Assembly: GCA_963575745.1 (NCBI GenBank)
Contig: CAUYUJ010011481.1
Span: forward strand, 316,498-353,997
Origin: Prorocentrum cordatum
Lineage: Eukaryota; Sar; Dinophyceae; Prorocentrales; Prorocentraceae
DNA: 37,500 bases
Direction: 5' to 3'
The translations under genes were made by a program, and so were the position numbers. How positions within the stretch are numbered: position 1 is the first letter of the stretch; each line of letters begins with the position of its first letter. Positions 8,702 to 18,562 of the stretch are shown piece after piece. Under the pieces are notes generated by a model, which did no database searches, had not been told where the DNA came from, and was given only the letters and a program-made list of their open reading frames with translations.

Positions 8702-9920
8702 GCGCACCCCATATGGCGTCGAGAAAGAGCCACGCCTGCTTTGTCTTGGACGTGAGGCGCGCATACCGAAACCACCCCTTGCGCACCCCATATGGGGCCG
8801 AGAACATGCCACGCCTGCTGTGCCCTAAACGAGAGGCGCGCGTAGCAGGATTCCCCCTGCGCACCCCCCCCCATGAGGTCCAGAAAATTCCGCTCCTGCT
8901 GTGCCCTGGACGAGAGGCGCCCATACCAGGACCACCCCCTGCGCACCCCCTTATGCCGATGGGGGCAATAAAATGCCACGCCTGCTGCGCCCTCCCTGCG
9001 CACCCCCTTGTGGGGCCGAGAGCATGCCACGCGTGCTGTGCCCTGGACGACAGGCGCGCATAGGGAGACCACCCCCCCTGCGCACCCCCTTTTATGGGGT
9101 CGAGAGCATGCCACGCCTGCTGTGCCCTGGACGAGAGGCGCGCATAGGGAGGCCGCCCCCTGCGCACCCCCCTGTGGGGCCGAGGGCATGCCACGCCTGC
9201 TGTGCCCTGGACGAGAGGCGCGCATAGGGGAACCACCCCCTGCGCACCCCCTGTGGGGTCGAGAGAATGCCACGCCTGCTGTGCCCTGGACGAGAGGCGC
9301 GCATAGGGAGACCAGCCCCTGCGCACCCCCTATGGGGCCGACAGCATGCCACGCCTGCTGTGCCCTGGACGAGAGGCGCACATAGGGAGACCACCCCCTG
9401 CGCACCCCCTTGTATGGGGTCGAGAACATGCCACGCCTGCTGTGCCGTGAACGAAAGGCGCGCATGGGGAGACCACCCCCTGCGCACCCCCTATGGGGCC
9501 GAGAGCATGCCACGCCTGCTGTGCCCTGGACGAGAGGCGCACATAGGGAGACCACCCCCTGCGCACCCCCTTGTATGGGGTCGAGAGCATGCCACGCCTG
9601 CTGTGCCGTGAACGAAAGGCGCGCATGGGGAGACCACCCCCTGCGCACCCCCTATGGGGCCGAGAGCATGCCACGCCTGCTGTGCCCTGGACGAGAGGCG
9701 CGCATGGGGAGACCACCCCCTGCGCACCCCCTTGTATGGGGTCGAGAGCATGCCACGCCTGCTGTGCCCTGGACGAGAGGCGCGCATAGGGAGGCCGCCC
9801 CCTGCGCACCCCCCTGTGGGGCCGGGAGCATGCCACGCCTGCTGTGCCCTGGACGAGAGGCGCGCATAGGGAGACTACCCCTGCGCACCCCCATGGGGCC
9901 GAGAGAAGGCCACGCCTGCT
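8702..9920. repeat. Tandem satellite, 79/82-bp unit, 16 units, 161-bp higher-order period
   Basis: Units start at GCGCACC at 8702, 8781, 8859, 8941, 8998, 9080, 9162, 9242, 9321, 9400, 9482, 9561, 9643, 9722, 9804 and 9883. The core is GAGAGCATGCCACGCC, then TGCTGTGCCCTGGACGAGAG and GCGCGCATAGGGAGACC. From 9400 to 9804, 82-bp units (TTGTATGGGGTCGAG) alternate with 79-bp units (TATGGGGCCGAG). The 82-bp units at 9400 and 9561 share private changes (GTGAACGAAAGG, CATGGGG). The first five units are diverged or deleted, which suggests an older edge. Confidence 0.95.
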
Positions 9921-9926
9921 GCGCTC

Positions 9927-10012
9927 TGGATTTGTGTCTCTGTGTGTGTGTGTGTCTGTGTGTCTGTGTGTATGTGTCTGTGTCGGTGTGCCTGTGTATG
10001 TATGTATGTCAC
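9927..10012. repeat. Imperfect (TG)n / (TATG)n microsatellite
   Basis: TGTGTGTC and TGTGTATG units continue directly from the last satellite unit and end at ATGTATGTATGTCACGTC. No coding value. Confidence 0.9.
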
Positions 10013-10633
10013 GTCTGCCGCGCTTTGCGGGAGAGAGAGGTGCGCGGGTGAGACGCGGGTGCGACGCGGCAGAGAAGAAAACCATAACCCCACGAAACAT
10101 GTGGGGAATAAGAAAAAACAAAAAAACGCCCCCGTCGCCAACGGCAGCGCGCCTCCTCCGCCCTCCCCCGCCCAACTGGTCTACCCCGGGCGCCTGGGCG
10201 CGCCCTCCCACAGTTGCGCCGCCAACGAAAGGGCCCAACACACATGTCTGCAGAGCAGCGGGCGCACCTGGTGGCCCAGCTGGCCCCGGACGGCGGCGCA
10301 GATTCGCGCTGCGAGACATGGGGCCGCGCAGGCTGCAAGCACGGTGGGGAACTTGCGCCGGGACCTGGCAATCCGAGCTCGGACTGCCGCAAGCCGCCAC
10401 CGGGGGGGCCTCGGAGACCCGAGCGGGCGACGGCCGCGGGCGCCGCGAGGACTGGGGCCGCGGCGGCGAGGTCGCCGGGCCACCGACTGGCGGGGCCGCA
10501 CTACTGCCGCGCAGCGGCGGGCGGACCACGCATCGCGACTTCAGCGGGGCGGGCGGCGCCGGATCGCGAAGAGCGGCCGCGGGCCACCCCGATGGGATGG
10601 GCGGCCGGGAAAAGGGGGGGGCAAGGCATGTGT

Positions 10634-10825
10634 TTTCCTGTGGCGCCGCTCGAACGCCAGCTCCTTGTTCGCGACCGCGCGCGGCTCGCGCCGGCCGCCC
10701 GCCCCCCGCAACATCTCCGCGCCCTTCCCGGAGGCGGCGCCCGCTTCCGCGATGAAGCTCTCCGCCTGAAGGCGCAGTTCCGTTTCTTCTGGCCACGCGC
10801 GCACGCGGGCGCCATCGGGGGCGCG
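10634..10825 (-). CDS. Candidate exon, alpha-helical protein, unknown function
   Basis: The minus frame reads ARVRAWPEETELRLQAESF, then IAEAGAASGKGAEMLRGAGG and AVANKELAFERRHRK: a charged, alanine-rich, probably helical segment. The other frames here are Pro/Gly/Arg-rich. It probably belongs with the candidate exons at 11108-11290 and 11388-11484. Splice sites cannot be fixed, and no family was recognised. Confidence 0.35.
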
Positions 10826-11107
10826 CCCCTCGGCGTTTACACTTGACCGCGGAAGCCTGGGCGCGGGGCAAAAACGATTTACGCGAGTCAGACCTGAAGA
10901 ATTCGACCCGCGATCCCTTTGACGGATTTTCATTGTTGCAGGGGCCTGTGAAATCGCCGCCGAAACAGACTGGGCGGGAAGGAAGTGTGCGTCCAGAAGA
11001 ATTCTCCATTTCATGGGTCCTGGTGCCCTCTGACACCCCCTCCGGCCAACCCGCGACAACGACGCGACGGAACGCGGGGCCAAGGAGGCCTCATGTGTTC
11101 AGAAAGA

Positions 11108-11290
11108 ACTGCAAAGCCGACGTAGAAGAGAGCACCCCAGGCTGGATGAGGATTGCCCTCGAGGCCGGCCACGCGGACGTCGAGCTCGTGAAGGTGAGCC
11201 TGGATAGGGCTCGCGGCCCCCGACATCTCGGTTCTGGTCTCCTGCGCGAGGTTGGCCGAGAGCTCTTCTAAATTGCTTGCTGGGTCAGCA
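11108..11290 (-). CDS. Candidate coiled-coil exon
   Basis: The minus frame gives NLEELSANLAQETRTEM, then SPIQAHLHELDVRVAGLEG, with leucines at heptad-like spacing, then NPHPAWGALFYVGFA. A TGA lies just upstream (about 11300). An adjacent frame carries ALSDKIDMLTQQA, another heptad-like stretch, so an intron or a frameshift lies near 11275-11290. On the plus strand the same bases read WMRIALEAGHADVELVK followed by GTGAGC, a possible competing exon, so the strand is not certain. Confidence 0.4.
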
Positions 11291-11387
11291 TGTCTATCTT
11301 GTCAGACAAAGCAGCCGCGGCAGGCAAAATCTTCGCGCGGCCATCGCTGCTGGGCGCCGCCCCCGGGGTAACGGATGCTGCTCGTAC

Positions 11388-11484
11388 CTTGTTTTTCGGC
11401 CATGCGATTCATATTGTCGCGCTTGGCACGCCCATGGCCCATGGGGCAGCGGCGGGCCTGGCTCGCCCGCCCTGGCATTCGCAA
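11388..11484 (-). CDS. Candidate upstream exon with GT donor
   Basis: The frame GHGRAKRDNMNRMAEKQ ends at CAAG|GTACGA (11388/11387), a good GT donor in phase 1. It is the same charged, helix-forming style as the two candidate exons downstream on the minus strand. Short, so only moderately supported. Confidence 0.3.
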
Positions 11485-11588
11485 TGTTCAGCTTTCCACC
11501 CGCCGTCGTGGAATCGACGCGCGGTGCAAGTCTGGGGCGATGCGCGAATGCATTGCCAGGAAGAAGCATCACAACTGACCTGTTTGTG

Positions 11589-11706
11589 TTCTCCTCCAGG
11601 GGTCGTTGCCCGCGGGAAGGGGGGGGGGGGCGGGGGGGTCAGCGGCATTCTCCTCCAGGGGTCGTTGCCCGCGGGAAGGGGGGGGGGGCGGGGGGGTCAG
11701 CGGCAA
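11589..11706. repeat. Tandem pair of a 59-bp GC-rich unit
   Basis: The unit TTCTCCTCCAGGGGTCG, TTGCCCGCGGGAAGG, a long G run and GGTCAGCGGCA occurs twice in direct tandem. The copies differ mainly in G-run length. Confidence 0.9.
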
Positions 11707-12180
11707 CGGCGGCCGCGGCGCCCGCCAGGGCGGGCCCGCGCCATCGGCGCATGAGTCGCCCGCGTTCACAACAGCGCGTATTGAGGGGGGTCCAGCCCCC
11801 CCCGTTGCGCGATCGGTGGCGTTCCCCGGGCGGGTGCGCGCGCGCGTGTGGTGGTGGTGGTGGTGGGGGTGGGGAGGGGGTTGCCTGTGGGCAAAGAGCG
11901 TTGCCCCGGGCCCGGGGGAGGGAACAAAAAACGTCCCCAACGAGGCCCACCACCGAGCGCAGCATCCAAGCCCGCGGCAGCCGCGGGTCGGCAGGAGGCC
12001 CCCCTGCCCCGCGCGGACGACGCCCCTGGCCACGCCCGACGACGAGCCCTGCTCGGAATGGGCAGGACAGAGCAGGACGGGGCGCGCTCCCGCGGCCTGG
12101 GCGCGGGCCCGAGGCGGGCGGCGCGGGGGCGCCTCGGGGCGGCGCGGCCCTCGAGCAGGGAAGGCCAGGGAGCGCGTCCT

Positions 12181-12290
12181 CCCTCCTCCTCCTCCTCCAA
12201 CTCTTCCTCCTCCCCCTCCTCCTCCTCCCTTCTCCTCTTCCTCCTCCTCCTCCTCCTCCTCCTCCTCTTCCTCCTCCTGGTCGTCTCCAG
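12181..12290. repeat. (TCC)n microsatellite with TTCC interruptions
   Basis: Pyrimidine tract on the plus strand, ending CTGGTCGTCTCCAG. It sits at the end of a GC-rich island (11580-12180) where several frames are open but none looks like a known protein. Confidence 0.95.
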
Positions 12291-12299
12291 CCAGCGCCT

Positions 12300-13255
12300 G
12301 AATTGCCCGCCTAGCCGCCGCGCGCGGCGCTCAGGAGCCCGATGGAAAACAACGCGCGCCCAAGATCCGCTTCCCGCACGTCTGCTCGAAACGGGCCGAA
12401 ATTACTCTATGACCCAGATGGCCCCTCAAAGCGGCCACTGCTTGGGCACGTCCCCGGCAGAGGGCTGCGCAAGAGCCGCGCGACTATATGGAAAGCAAGA
12501 TTTGGGGTGACCAGGGCGATGGTCTTCAGACATGGTGCCCCTAAGTGCTGACACCTGTAGCACTGCTCTGGCTTGTATGCCAAATCCGCCGTGCATGCAC
12601 TTATTGACATAGTGGCATCGCTCTAGATCCGTAAACGCAGATACAACCACGCTTGTATAATCCGATTCGCCCAAGTAGCCGCCAAGAAACACGCTCTAGA
12701 TCTCTACCTGGTGCCGTGTTGCGCTTAGCTTTTGCGCTGTTAATCGAGCTGGTTTGAAAAGGTGCTGAATACGCAAAATTGAAGTTCCCGAAACCAGTTC
12801 CAGGCGCACATGCCACTTGTTCACAGGACCGCCAAAATCATCGTTCGAGCAGCTGCGAATTATGGTGCCTGGAAGTTCTGATGACGCCACGCGAAAACCA
12901 ACTGCATCGAATTGCATGAAGGCGCCGCCCCCTTCCGCTAAGAGAGCCTGACTCCATCTGAGTTTTCCCGGTCATCGCTGTGTCTGACCCTCCCGCCGTC
13001 TTATGTCAGATCGACAAGACCTTGCGATTCAAACCTGCAATCGTCAGAAAGAGTCGTTGCAGCTCCATCGGCAAGCCAAACTATGGTTACAGATGGCCCA
13101 TTCGGATGCAAGTACTCACACGAAGAAATCCATCGACATATCACTCACCATTGCGAAGCCATGAGGGTTCAAACGACTGCCTTCTCAAAGAGTGAGAGTG
13201 AAGGGGCCAAACGATCATTCATTGTCCCTGGGTGCGTGGCTACAATGAGATTCCG
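12300..13255. other. Non-repetitive stretch, no gene recognised
   Basis: Mixed composition, no tandem repeats. The minus frame 12696-12917 (FDAVGFRVASSELPGT, NDDFGGPVNKWHVRLEL) looks protein-like but short and unsupported by a family. No RNA gene seen. Confidence 0.4.
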
Positions 13256-13261
13256 TGGTGA

Positions 13262-13345
13262 GAAAATGTTTATTGCGTTGTTGTTAGTGTTGTTAATGTT
13301 GTTGGTGTTGTTCTTGTTGCTGTTGTTGTTGAACATTATTTATTC
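13262..13345. repeat. (GTT)n-type microsatellite
   Basis: Imperfect GTTGTT/GTTAGTG repeats. A smaller (GTT) run occurs at 14278-14300. Confidence 0.9.
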
Positions 13346-13982
13346 TAAAGAATAATTATTGTTGGGCCCCCTGGTGCGCGCCCCCCCTGCGCCGCCTAGG
13401 CCGCAGCTACATTTTCATCATTTTCGTGAGGAAACCTCAGAAAAGAGGGTGTGCACAGGATCCGGTTGTTTTGTTGTAATCCGCTTTCCCTTGCAAAAAA
13501 CAATAGAAAATGGCATTTCTTGTTCTAATATAATCAAATTTCAAGAATCCCTTGCAAAAAAAAAGGTAAAGTGGACATTCGCGCGCGCAAGACGAAATCC
13601 TTCCAAAACCTTGGTGTTCGCAACGATTTTAACATAAAAACATTTTTTTTTTTAAAAAAAAACCAATGGTTTTTCAACAAAAAATTGTCAAAATCTCATC
13701 CCGCGCGCTCTTGCGGATTCGTAGGAAACCCAACACTTTTTAAACATTTCTGTCAAACGGGCTTTTGCGAGCAACCTTTTCGAACTTCTGCGACAACGGT
13801 TGCGCACCTGCCAGGGCCATCATCCCTGTCAAATAATACCATGCGGGACACATTCGTTTTTTCTTCGCGCGCGCACGCCGAAATCTCCAAAAACCATTGG
13901 GCTTCTTAAGAATTTTAGCACCGCGCATCATAAAATCACACGAATCGCACCGTAGGTCCATATGCAACAGATGTTCTGTGGA

Positions 13983-14063
13983 AGGCTTAACAACTTCTGT
14001 GGGTTAACAAGGCTTAACAACTTCTGTGGGTGTACGAACGTAGGCTTAACAACTTCTGTGGGT
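13983..14063. repeat. Three copies of a 21-bp unit
   Basis: GGCTTAACAACTTCTGTGGG occurs at about 13984, 14011 and 14043, separated by short unlike spacers (TTAACAA; TGTACGAACGTA). Confidence 0.9.
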
Positions 14064-14324
14064 GTGTACTCCACGCCAGTGTAGTAGCCACGGTCGTCCG
14101 CAGGCCACGAAGTGAAGTGTCCGAACGTCATAGGGCGGGAAGCTGGGTGTGGGTGGTGGCGAAGAGTCGTGTGGATATTTGGTAGAGCTTGCACTGCCCC
14201 CCCACAAAGTGGGGGTATTGGCTGGCGTCGCATGAAAACCCTGGCACTGGTGAGAACACTGAGCGTTCGGGTAAAGTGATTGTTGTTGTTGTTGTTGTCC
14301 TTTGTTGTCGTCGTCCCACCCGCG

Positions 14325-14516
14325 ACCCAACCGCGACCCTCCCCGCGACCCACCTGCGACCCACCCCGCGACCCACCCGCGACCCACCCACGATCCACCC
14401 CGCGACCCATCCGCGACCCACCCGCGACCCACCCGCGGCCCACCCGCGACCCGGCCCGCGACGACCCGGCCCGCGACCCGCCGCCGACTCACCTGCGACC
14501 CAACCCGTGACCCACA
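14325..14516. repeat. CGCGACCCACC minisatellite (10-12 bp unit)
   Basis: About 18 units of CGCGACCCACC or CGCGACCCAACC, with occasional CGACGACCCGG variants. It is open in several frames on both strands because the unit lacks stops. Confidence 0.95.
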
Positions 14517-14519
14517 CAC

Positions 14520-14985
14520 ATTGTTTTAACAAAAAATCGGCGCCTGCGGCGGGCTCGTTTTGCATCTTGAAAAATTATGCGCCTACGGCGAGCTTCTCCA
14601 GTGCCTCGCAAACTGCCGACGTACCCGCCGACCCCTCATTCTTATCCGCAACTGCGGAGTGCTACGTAACCTGATTTCCAGCAACCCCGCGTTCGATCTC
14701 AACAATTAGGCGCGAACTGCTGGCAGGCCATTTGAAGGCAACTACTCGCTCTTGAAATTGCGCTTGGGCAAGGCCGTCTGCTAAGCCGTTCAAGAGCCGT
14801 GCCCGTTTGTGGGTTCTCAGCAGACTTGCGCCTGCAAAGATTTAGATAGCAACGACCTGCAATCAACCAGCGGACAGTTCAGGCTTACTCTATGACGCGC
14901 GGCGCCCCCAATTCACAGCCTTCGTGATGTGCCATGTAGCCTCGAGGTTCGAGACGCTTGAGCCAACATCGGATTTCTTAATAAA
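14520..14985. other. No gene recognised
   Basis: Mixed sequence. A short tail resembling a spliced leader lies at 14957-14972 (see findings). TCGGCGCCTGCGGCGGGCTCG and ATGCGCCTACGGCGAGCTTC at 14535-14600 are a weak direct repeat. Confidence 0.4.
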
Positions 14986-15119
14986 GTGTGGGGGGTCATA
15001 CTTTTTGTTGGGGTCTGGTTCGACCTGTCTTGGCGAGAGGGGTATGTTTCGATCTGAATGGTGAGATCTGGGGGGTCACCAATTGGTCCAAGGATGGGGG
15101 GTCCGGGGGAAAACAAGAA

Positions 15120-15257
15120 GGTACCGATACCGCTACTCCCCGGACCTCTCCAGGGTGGCGTTCTGACGAGAATCTCGCAGGGAATCCAGCGGTGGCGACG
15201 AGGGCCACCCAGGAAGTCCAGAAAGGAGGAAACGATGGAAGTGCACAGGTCTGTACC
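15120..15257 (+). mobile_element. GGTACC-family MITE-like element, copy 2
   Basis: Begins GGTACCGATACCGCTACTCC, shared exactly with copy 3 at 18226, and ends TCTGTACC. Homology runs through CGGACCTCTCC, GCGTTCTGA and GGTGGCGACGAGGGCC. The terminal inverted repeat is weak here (GGTAC only). No target duplication seen. Confidence 0.75.
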
Positions 15258-15651
15258 TTTTCCTCCTTTGAGGTCTGGCTGAACTTCTGCGGGGGATCTG
15301 CCTCGACTTCTGGGCCTCGATCGCTCCGCAGGGGCGCGGCCAGGGGGGCACTCCCTTGATGCAGGTGGTCCCAGACGGGGGAGGCGTCTGGAATGGCTCG
15401 TCTGGGAGGCTTGTGATCCTTAGGTGAATATTTTTGGAAGCTCATTCTAACATGTACCCCCTCGGTTTAGTAGCCGTTAGTGGCCTTGAGAAGCCTTTTT
15501 GCTTGTGCCTTTTTTCGCAGCCTCTAGTGCCCCTTAGTGGCCATTAAGGGCGCTCGGCAGCCTTCGGCGGTGCAGAAAAATACGTGACCTTCCAAAAAAG
15601 ACTCACTGACTGGCCCCCCCACGCTTCAATACGGATCAGTGTGGGCAAGAC

Positions 15652-15760
15652 CCGACCGCACCGATGGGCCCCTCCCGACCGCACCGATGGCCCCCTCCCG
15701 ACCGCACCGATGCCCCCGTTCTCTCTGGCCAATATCCCGACCGCACCGATGGGCCCCCCT
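15652..15760. repeat. Minisatellite CCCGACCGCACCGATGG, four units
   Basis: Units of about 24 bp (GACCGCACCGATGGGCCCCT) at about 15653, 15676, 15700 and 15739. The last is separated by TCTCTCTGGCCAATATC. Confidence 0.9.
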
Positions 15761-15869
15761 CGGGGTCCCAACCCGACCTGCTTCCCGAGGAAAGACGCGC
15801 CCCGCCGCGGCGACGCAAAGGGGACCACCACGGGCCGAAGAGGGGAAGAGCACGAGACAGGCGAGCCCA

Positions 15870-16080
15870 GAATTCAATCGACAAGTCGGATCGGCGATCG
15901 AGATGAATCGGATCGGCGGAAATCGGCAGCCGAGTCGGGAACAGTCGAATCGGCGGGCATCGGCAGTTCAGTAGGCCTCCACCGAGAAAAATCGGAAGCC
16001 GAATCGGAATGCGAAGCCGAATCGAATCGGAAGCGGAGGCCATCGAGACCAAATCGGGTCGAACCGGAAGAATCGAAACG
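15870..16080. repeat. Dispersed GAATCGG heptamer cluster
   Basis: AATCGG/GAATCGG/GTCGGATCGG motifs recur about every 10-15 bases. On the minus strand this follows directly after the exon-like stretch 16096-16245, and could be intronic or a low-complexity Asp/Ser/Arg-rich coding tail. Confidence 0.7.
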
Positions 16081-16095
16081 AGCCCTGCGAGGCCG

Positions 16096-16245
16096 CCCCC
16101 TCCGCGCGCCGCCGAGGTCCAGCGAGTCCGAGTAGAGCCGGAGCACCGACAGCTGGAAGGCGGCGAAGTCCGCGGCCCGCGCGCCCAGGCGCCGCTCGAA
16201 GCCGGCCTCTGCCGACGACCCCGAGGCCAAGGAGGCAGAGGGACT
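16096..16245 (-). CDS. Candidate exon, unknown protein
   Basis: The minus frame reads LASGSSAEAGFERRLGARA, then ADFAAFQLSVLRLYSDSLDL, with balanced composition and amphipathic helices, in contrast to the repeats around it. A (TCC)n tract at 16286-16345 (GGA on the coding strand) lies about 40-100 bases upstream of it. No family recognised. Confidence 0.4.
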
Positions 16246-16285
16246 TCGCCACGTGGTGCGGAGGTGCCCCCCCCACCGAATCCCC

Positions 16286-16345
16286 CTCCTCTTACTCTTC
16301 TTCCTCCTCTTCCTCCTCTTTCGATCCTCCTCCTCCTGCTCCGCC
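16286..16345. repeat. (TCC)n/(TCCTCT)n tract
   Basis: Short imperfect pyrimidine tract, GGA on the minus strand. Confidence 0.85.
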
Positions 16346-16379
16346 TCCGATTCGCATCATGTGACGGCCCCAAGTCGCC

Positions 16380-17345
16380 GGCAAAGGGTGCGGTGACAGA
16401 CGCGCGCGGCGAGCTCGACCGCGCGGTCGGTCACTTGCCGCGCGGATGTTTGGGACCCACGGGTTGAGCAGGGACCGACCGTCTTGGCATTCCTGTAGGC
16501 CTGGTACGATATGTTATTAGCACCAAAAAGCGTACTAAGAACAAGGACAGGGCCACTCTTCCTAGGACATAAGAACCCGATGTGTTCAAACAAGGCAGTC
16601 TCAGCAAGAAATATTCTAAGACAACTTCGTGCAAACCACAACGAGCTCTTCGAACATTATTTGGTGCGCTCGTGGGCAAGCCAGGACGCCTCGCCACTGC
16701 TAGAATGGAGGCCCCACTCGCCCGAGAAATTCAAAACTGGGAGAGCTACCCAAGTCCCAAAAGCATGCGGGCACCCCGGATACCCACTGACTCACCCGAC
16801 GGTCACCGCGCTGCTTTGGGACCTCCGGGCCTTGTCCAGCTCCGGCCGCGGCGCTGCCGCGCTGGAGGAGCACAGGCTGAACCCGAGGTCGAAGTGCAAG
16901 ACCGAGCCCGACGTGCCTGGGAGAACGCCAGCCGTACATTGAGTATGCCTCGTGAGCCAGGTCTAGAGGGTCGGGGCGCAGGGCGCTCGGGAGGCGTGCC
17001 ACTTCCTTTTCCAATCTGCAATGTCTGTTTGGGATCAACTGGCCGCCATGGGCGACGCGCCGACACCTCCAAAGTTACACCGACGACACGGAAATCAAGT
17101 TGTCAGGTTCCTGCGCGCAGCTCAAAAAGAAGTGCATGGGACCTGGCCCAGGAACATACTCAAGCTGTACAGCAACGACACGTGCTCGATCTGTGGCCTT
17201 CGATAGGCCTCCTTGTCGCCACGCGGCTCGGCGCGGCTTAGAAAGAAAAGGGACCAGAGTGGGCCCTGGAGCTGTTCGTGCGCATGGCTGAGTCTACTAG
17301 CATACTTCGCTACGGCCCGCGGAGGGAGGGCTGCAAACGAGCGAA
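16380..17345. other. Weakly coding-like region, strand unresolved
   Basis: Plus frames around 16780-16940 (TALLWDLRALSSSGRGAAAL) and minus frames around 16930-17035 (LEKEVARLPSALRPDPLDLA) both look mildly protein-like. Neither gives a recognisable family or clear splice sites, so no CDS is called. Confidence 0.3.
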
Positions 17346-17346
17346 C

Positions 17347-17395
17347 AAACCACCTCTGCAGACAGTCGTCCAGGCCTGACTGAGACCAGGGGGGG
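17347..17395 (+). repeat. Dispersed repeat CTGCGGACATCGTCCAGGCC, copy 1
   Basis: CTCTGCAGACAGTCGTCCAG, then GCCTGACTGAGACCAGG, matches the two copies at 23768 and 23866. It lies alone, without neighbours resembling those copies. Confidence 0.6.
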
Positions 17396-17732
17396 AGGCC
17401 ATGGCTTCCTGAAGCTGGTGCGCACGGAAAGCACAAACACGCCTCGTGACTGCGAGACCCGAAGGAATGCTGTGACGGAGAGGCGGGAACGCCCGAGAAG
17501 GCGGGAGGCTCCTCTGTAGGTGGAGGCTCTCACAAATAGCGGGAGGGCTTCTGTAAAGCCCGTGCGCCGTCCCAAATGTCTAGGACTGAGCCCGACATGC
17601 CCACGGCTGGCTCGTGCCGTGTCGGCGTGGGCGGTAGCCCCTGACACCGCCTGAGTCCATCAATCTTGGGCCACCCAGCCACGCCGTCCGACGGGCCACA
17701 CGCTGCGTTCAATACCGATCACCCGTACACAA

Positions 17733-17760
<28 letters not shown>
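17733..17760. repeat. (CTG)8 microsatellite
   Basis: Eight perfect CTG units ending CTGGCG. Confidence 0.95.
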
Positions 17761-17764
<4 letters not shown>

Positions 17765-17984
17765 TGGCACTGGCCCTGCAAGGGGTAACCTTTGCGGACC
17801 CTAGGGAGCAAAACACGCCTGGGAGGGCCGCCGTTGACTCAAGTGGACCTCCTCCAACATCAGACCTGAGGGGGAACGTTAGGGAGGGGGGACAGCTCGG
17901 GGGAGGACACATCGCAATGGAATCGGCGATGCATCTCCGGGAGATCGATGACTGCGAATCGAAGATCTGATGACCTGGGTCAAT

Positions 17985-18130
17985 CCAGACCCGGGCCACT
18001 CAGGCCTTGCAAGATCCTGCGAGACCCTGCACCCAAGCCCGGGCCGATGCGAGGGAACCTGCAGGATCCGGCAGGATCCTGCACCCAAGCCCGGGTCAGT
18101 GCGACCCTGGCCGTGCAGGATCCTGCAAGA
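17985..18130. repeat. Tandem repeat of about 50 bp with GATCCTGCACCCAAGCCCGG
   Basis: GACCCTGCACCCAAGCCCGG at about 18023 and GATCCTGCACCCAAGCCCGG at about 18073, with shorter AGGATCCTGCAAGATC pieces on either side. Confidence 0.8.
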
Positions 18131-18225
18131 TCGGGCGCTCTGGCTGACCCCCGTTTGCATTGACCCCCGTCTCGAGGCTCCCGATCCATCTTCCTGAGCC
18201 GGTCGCCGGGGTTGGGAAATCTGAA

Positions 18226-18365
18226 GGTACCGATACCGCTACTCCCCGGACCTCTCCCGGGGTGCGTTCTGAGCAGGATTCCGAGGCGAATCCGGCGGTG
18301 GCGACGAGGGCCTCCCAGGAGGCCCAAAAAGAAAAAACGGGCGAGGGGGTAGAAGTATGGGTACC
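18226..18365 (+). mobile_element. GGTACC-family MITE-like element, copy 3 (best TIRs)
   Basis: Ends are inverted repeats with about 17 of 21 matches: GGTACCGATACCGCTACTCC at the left, and GGTACCCATACTTCTACCCC reading inward from the right. Length 140 bp, non-coding. The flanks outside carry a direct repeat of about 35 bp (18145-18181 and 18377-18410). Confidence 0.75.
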
Positions 18366-18469
18366 TGGTCCTCCTCTGACCGTTTGCATGGGACCCCGTC
18401 TCAAGGCTCCTCGGCCGGGTGAGCCATCAGGCAACCGTCGGAAACGAGTCGGAGGGGGAGGAGCCCCAC

Positions 18470-18556
18470 GAGCCACGGGCGCCATGGCGGAGCCAGGAGC
18501 CCCGAGGAGGCCGCGGGCGCGCGACCCGAGGGCGGAGAGCGGCACGGCGGGGTCTG
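18470..18556 (-). CDS. Candidate exon next to GGA tract
   Basis: On the minus strand, just after the GGA tract, GCGCAG| is followed by a frame reading PAVPLSALGSRARGLLGAPG then SAMAPVARGAP. Short, GC-rich, no family recognised; the acceptor is only a guess. Confidence 0.25.
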
Positions 18557-18562
18557 CGCGCT

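Noticed and set aside
8702-9920. CRISPR-like array
   Set aside because: The repeats are contiguous with no unique spacers; it is a tandem satellite in a eukaryotic genome.
9330-11036. 568-codon minus-strand open frame
   Set aside because: The first part lacks coding character and the last third is satellite translation. Only short segments in another frame look coding.
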